Shown here piece by piece: positions 21,734 to 24,261 of a stretch of 24,261 bases of DNA. A program made the position numbers and the translations under genes. The stretch covers positions 1 to 24,261 of IMG/VR virus record IMGVR_UViG_3300021478_000109, one strand, 5' to 3'. Under the pieces are notes generated by a model. The model did no database searches. It worked only from the letters and a program-made list of their open reading frames with translations, and was not told the origin of the DNA. This stretch comes from a virus. How positions within the stretch are numbered: the stretch's first letter is position 1; each line of letters begins with the position of its first letter.

Positions 21734-21903
21734 CGCTCCGCCCCCGCCTCGGCCCGCGCCTCGGCCAACCGCGCCCGTCCCTCGCGGAACGCCGCCACCA
21801 GCACCGGCTCAGCCGCGCACAGCGGGCACAGCACCGTGCCCGTCGTGCCAGGCGGCGCGGCGATCGGCCGCTCGCACACGCCGCAGGCCAGCGCGGCGGT
21901 CAT
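21730..21903 (-). CDS. Small zinc-ribbon protein
   Basis: 57 residues, four-base overlaps at both ends (ATGA before, GTGA after). Cys7-x-x-Cys10 and Cys26-x-x-Cys29 form a typical zinc ribbon; a charged helix follows (FREGRARLAEARAEAGAE). It links the methyltransferase to the helix-turn-helix gene. A nucleic-acid or protein-binding adaptor role is plausible. The gene is easily missed because of its length. Confidence 0.7.
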   Translation of the reverse strand: MTAALACGVCERPIAAPPGTTGTVLCPLCAAEPVLVAAFREGRARLAEARAEAGAER

Positions 21904-22841
21904 GGCCGGGCCTCCGGCCGGAACGTCGCTGCGATGTGGCGGGCCAGCGGGAGCGGTATCTTGGCGATCATGGCGCTGGCGGCTTTGCGGCGCGGTGGCG
22001 ATGACGGGAACCGTCCGGGGCCGGTGCGATACCAGGCGTGACCCGTCTCCGGGTGCTTCGTACCGCCTTCATGCTCGGCCGGATTGGTCCAGTGCCCCTT
22101 CGTCCGGTGCGGGACGCCTTTGCGGCCACTTTCGGGCGGGGAAGGGTCTGGATTCCAATTATGGATCGGACATTCCATGCTGACCAACGCGACGCCGGAA
22201 ACCGGTTCGGGACATTGGCAATCGCACACCAACGCTCGCTGCCGACCGGCAATGCGCGTGAAGTCCTGACCCTTGATGGTCCGGTCGCTCCAGTTCATGC
22301 CCTGGGATTTGAAGTGATCCTGGAGTTGATCGCCGCGGTATCCCGATTTGTCGTGATCACGCCAGTTCGTCTGCCCGCCCTTCAGTCGATTATGCGTAAT
22401 CGGCATCAGTGCCGGCACATCGCCCCAAAGGTAGTACGACCCGAAGTTCCAGCGTGCCCGGCCGACCCACGGCTGCGCCCCTCGCACATTCTCGACGATC
22501 AGCGGCACCCGCCGCCCCGCCGCCTCACTTGCCTCACGCTGGATGCGGAAACACGCCTCGAACAGCGCATTGTCCGGCGGCGGCAGAGCCTTGGCACGCG
22601 ACCATGGCATCGCCCGGTAGCTGTATGCCTGGCACGGCGGGCTGGCGACGATCAGCGCCGCGTCGCGGAACTGCGAGCCGTGCAGCGTCAGCACGTCCTG
22701 GATGACAAGCTGCGCCGGGTAGCGGTGCTCGCCGTATTGGTGGCGCTCGATGTCGAAGCCGATCACGTCGAAGCCCTCGGCGAGCAGGCCGTCCGCCCAG
22801 CCGCCGAGTCCTGCGAACAGGTCGATGGCGAGCGGCTTCAT
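21900..22841 (-). CDS. C5-cytosine DNA methyltransferase
   Basis: 313 residues from the ATG in a four-base overlap; an in-frame ORF to 22985 runs antisense into the next gene and is rejected. Motif I DLFAGLGGWADG (7-18), motif IV SPPCQAYS with catalytic Cys70, motif VI ENV at 117-119, and a motif X-like end LPLARHIAATF. The target-recognition region holds a Cys cluster (206, 208, 210, 224) that may bind zinc. It methylates cytosine in DNA using S-adenosylmethionine. No restriction nuclease is beside it, so it is an orphan enzyme, likely for protecting or marking phage DNA. Confidence 0.88.
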   Translation of the reverse strand: MKPLAIDLFAGLGGWADGLLAEGFDVIGFDIERHQYGEHRYPAQLVIQDVLTLHGSQFRDAALIVASPPCQAYSYRAMPWSRAKALPPPDNALFEACFRIQREASEAAGRRVPLIVENVRGAQPWVGRARWNFGSYYLWGDVPALMPITHNRLKGGQTNWRDHDKSGYRGDQLQDHFKSQGMNWSDRTIKGQDFTRIAGRQRALVCDCQCPEPVSGVALVSMECPIHNWNPDPSPPESGRKGVPHRTKGHWTNPAEHEGGTKHPETGHAWYRTGPGRFPSSPPRRKAASAMIAKIPLPLARHIAATFRPEARP

Positions 22842-23110
22842 GGCCGAGCCTCCCTCGCCTGCTCCAGCGCCACGCCGGCGAACAGCGCGGGCGACCAGTG
22901 CCGCGGCGTCTGCCCGTCGTGCTGCACCAGATGCTTGCGCGACAGCTCCCGCAGCTCGGCCGCCGCGACCAGAGTCCGCTGCCATTCGGCCATGGGCAGG
23001 CTGAGGCGCTTGCCGATTTCCGCGGCGGTGATGCCCGGACGTTCAGTGACCAGGCGGAGCACCGGGACGTGCCAGCGGCGCAACGCGGGGATCTGACCGC
23101 CGGTGGTCAT
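22838..23110 (-). CDS. Winged-helix regulator-like protein
   Basis: 90 residues, four-base overlaps on both sides. The pattern VPVLRLVTERPGITAAEIGKRL, then WQRTLVAAAELRELSRKHL in outline, matches a winged helix of the MarR/ArsR-like kind with a short wing. It probably binds DNA; it is placed between GcrA-like and methyltransferase genes, consistent with transcriptional control of the operon. Exact family uncertain. Confidence 0.7.
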   Translation of the reverse strand: MTTGGQIPALRRWHVPVLRLVTERPGITAAEIGKRLSLPMAEWQRTLVAAAELRELSRKHLVQHDGQTPRHWSPALFAGVALEQAREARP

Positions 23111-24084
23111 GCGTGCGCATCCTCGCGGCGAGTGGGCGCCCGCTGGTAGGCCCGTTCGCAGTGCTCGCCGCAGTACGGCCGCCCCGGCAGGCTCGGCGCG
23201 TCACACGAGACAAACCGCCCCGGCCTGCGCCAATCGTCCAGCGGCCACGCGCACCCCGTCACGCGGCCGTAGCGGGCCGCCGGGACAGTCTTCCGGACGT
23301 GCTGCACCGGCACCCGGTGCGGCGCTGCGGCGGCTGGCGGCGGTCGTGGCGCAGCCGGGGGGGTGACAACTCTCCCGGCTGTCACCCCCCCTGTCACCGC
23401 CTGTGCCGCTCCTTTCGTGGCTGCGGTTGTGGGGTGCCCCGACCCGGACGCGGGCGCTCTCGGGGCCACGGGCGAAAGGAGACGCACGGATGGCACGCCC
23501 CCCGCGCCGGGTTTCTGATGCAGCGGTTCGAAGCGCCAGCCGTGGTCGGTACTCGGCGCCGCGACCGGCGCCATGCTCGCCAGCGGCGGCAGCGTGGCGG
23601 CGGATGGCGGCAGGGGCGCGCGGGGCCCCTGATTGTGCGAGCGCGGAGCCGCCTGCGCGATCCGGGCCAGATACGCCGCGTTGGTCTCGCCGTGCGCCGG
23701 ACGGCCGCGCCGGATCGGCGACGGGCGGCCGAGCAGGTCCAGCCGGTGCGCTCGGCCCACCACTGAATTCTTGGTCGTGCCCATCCGCCGGGCGATCTCC
23801 TCGGTCGAGTGCCCGTCATCCCAGAGTGACCGCAGCCGCTGGTCGGCAGCGTCATCCCACCGGGAACCGGGCTTCGTGGTTTTGCCGGTTCGCAGCGCGA
23901 CGCCGTGCGCGCGCAGCCGACGAACCCGCTCGCGCACCTGATGCACCGGTAGGTCCATCGCCTCCGCGATCGCCTCTTGCGTCTCCCACGCCTGCCAGCG
24001 CCGGACGAGCTCGGCGTCGCCCGCCGGCCACGGCGAACCGGCACGCCGCTGGAGCGCAACCACGGGCCGCAGCGCCGCGCTCAC
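23107..24084 (-). CDS. GcrA-family cell-cycle-regulator homologue
   Basis: 325 residues, GTG start. After an extra N-terminal helix-turn-helix-like segment (about 23-60: ELVRRWQAWETQEAIAEAM), residues 76-124 match the GcrA DNA-binding domain: RWDDAADQRLRSLWDDG, STEEIARRMGTTKNSVVGRAHRL, RPSPI. A long Pro/Ala linker leads to the conserved end GCAWPLDDWRRPGRFVSCDAP and PYCGEHCERAY. In Alphaproteobacteria GcrA works with sigma-70 RNA polymerase at promoters bearing N6-methylated GANTC. The phage copy may reprogramme host cell-cycle genes or drive its own. Overlaps both neighbours by four bases. Confidence 0.88.
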   Translation of the reverse strand: MSAALRPVVALQRRAGSPWPAGDAELVRRWQAWETQEAIAEAMDLPVHQVRERVRRLRAHGVALRTGKTTKPGSRWDDAADQRLRSLWDDGHSTEEIARRMGTTKNSVVGRAHRLDLLGRPSPIRRGRPAHGETNAAYLARIAQAAPRSHNQGPRAPLPPSAATLPPLASMAPVAAPSTDHGWRFEPLHQKPGAGGVPSVRLLSPVAPRAPASGSGHPTTAATKGAAQAVTGGVTAGRVVTPPAAPRPPPAAAAPHRVPVQHVRKTVPAARYGRVTGCAWPLDDWRRPGRFVSCDAPSLPGRPYCGEHCERAYQRAPTRREDAHA

Positions 24085-24261
24085 CGCGCGCCCTCCGTCG
24101 CGGCCCGCAGGTCCGCCCGGTGCTCAGCCGGCGCGTCGGCGATCCATTGGCACACGGCGCAACGCACCCCGACCGGCGGCCGGAACGCCCGGACCTGCGC
24201 GCCGCAGTCCACGCAGCGGAATTCCCGCTGGGCCGGGAGATCGTCCAGCAGCCAGGTGCGG
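24081..24261 (-). CDS. Zinc-ribbon protein, C-terminal part
   Basis: About 59 residues of a gene open to the window end. It carries Cys-Val-Asp-Cys and later Cys-Ala-Val-Cys (two CxxC pairs), a likely zinc ribbon, and a helical end (EHRADLRAATEGAR). Its stop overlaps the GcrA-like GTG start (GTGA), so it begins or lies upstream in the same operon. The function is unknown. Confidence 0.65.
   Translation of the reverse strand, partial: RTWLLDDLPAQREFRCVDCGAQVRAFRPPVGVRCAVCQWIADAPAEHRADLRAATEGAR

Noticed and set aside
1-24261. Diversity-generating retroelement, as found in BPP-1
   Set aside because: No reverse transcriptase motif or template/variable repeat pair was seen in the window; one could lie beyond the left edge.
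1-24261. tRNA genes, CRISPR arrays and insertion sequences
   Set aside because: No cloverleaf-like sequence, regularly spaced repeats or transposase was recognised by reading.

Overview
This window looks like most of a temperate, short-tailed (podovirus-type) phage or prophage of an alphaproteobacterium. The host group is suggested by a GcrA-family regulator, a family typical of Alphaproteobacteria, together with high GC and dense GTG/TTG/ATG starts. The virion genes resemble the Bordetella BPP-1 type set: a head-tail connector portal of about 590 residues, a scaffold, a coat protein of 348 residues and a Bbp16-like cement protein. Families were recognised by reading the sequence, not by database search.

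Positions 1-15118 are read almost entirely leftward (minus strand) and form one tightly coupled packaging and virion operon. In order of transcription it contains a candidate small terminase, large terminase, several small unknowns, portal, a small membrane protein, a DUF551-like protein, a Bbp19-like protein, scaffold, major capsid, capsid cement, a run of tail or decoration proteins, a GH5-like glycosidase, a pectate-lyase-fold tailspike, and the start of a tail-tube/adaptor protein cut by the window edge. Neighbours commonly overlap by 1-14 bases. Three of the tail-region proteins carry clear Sec-type signal peptides, which is unusual for virion genes. A small plus-strand gene (11872-12060) interrupts the array.

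Positions 15119-17816 hold a small plus-strand gene, a ParB-like/DNA methyltransferase fusion and a tyrosine integrase. Divergent from the integrase is a short plus-strand group (17931-18905) with a second DUF551-like protein and two small unknowns. A 13-base motif occurs three times here, twice just upstream of start codons and once as one arm of a stem-loop that separates this group from the leftward genes beyond.

Positions 19093-24261 are the early/regulatory region, again leftward. The rightmost operon (zinc ribbon, GcrA-like, winged helix, C5-cytosine methyltransferase, zinc ribbon, DNA-binding protein) is joined by 4-base overlaps throughout. It is followed by about 560 bases without a gene, containing a perfect DnaA box, 14-base repeats and strong hairpins: a candidate replication origin and control region. 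A second leftward set then ends in a NusG-like protein without a recognisable full KOW domain. No lytic repressor, endolysin, DNA polymerase, tRNA, CRISPR array or insertion sequence was recognised.
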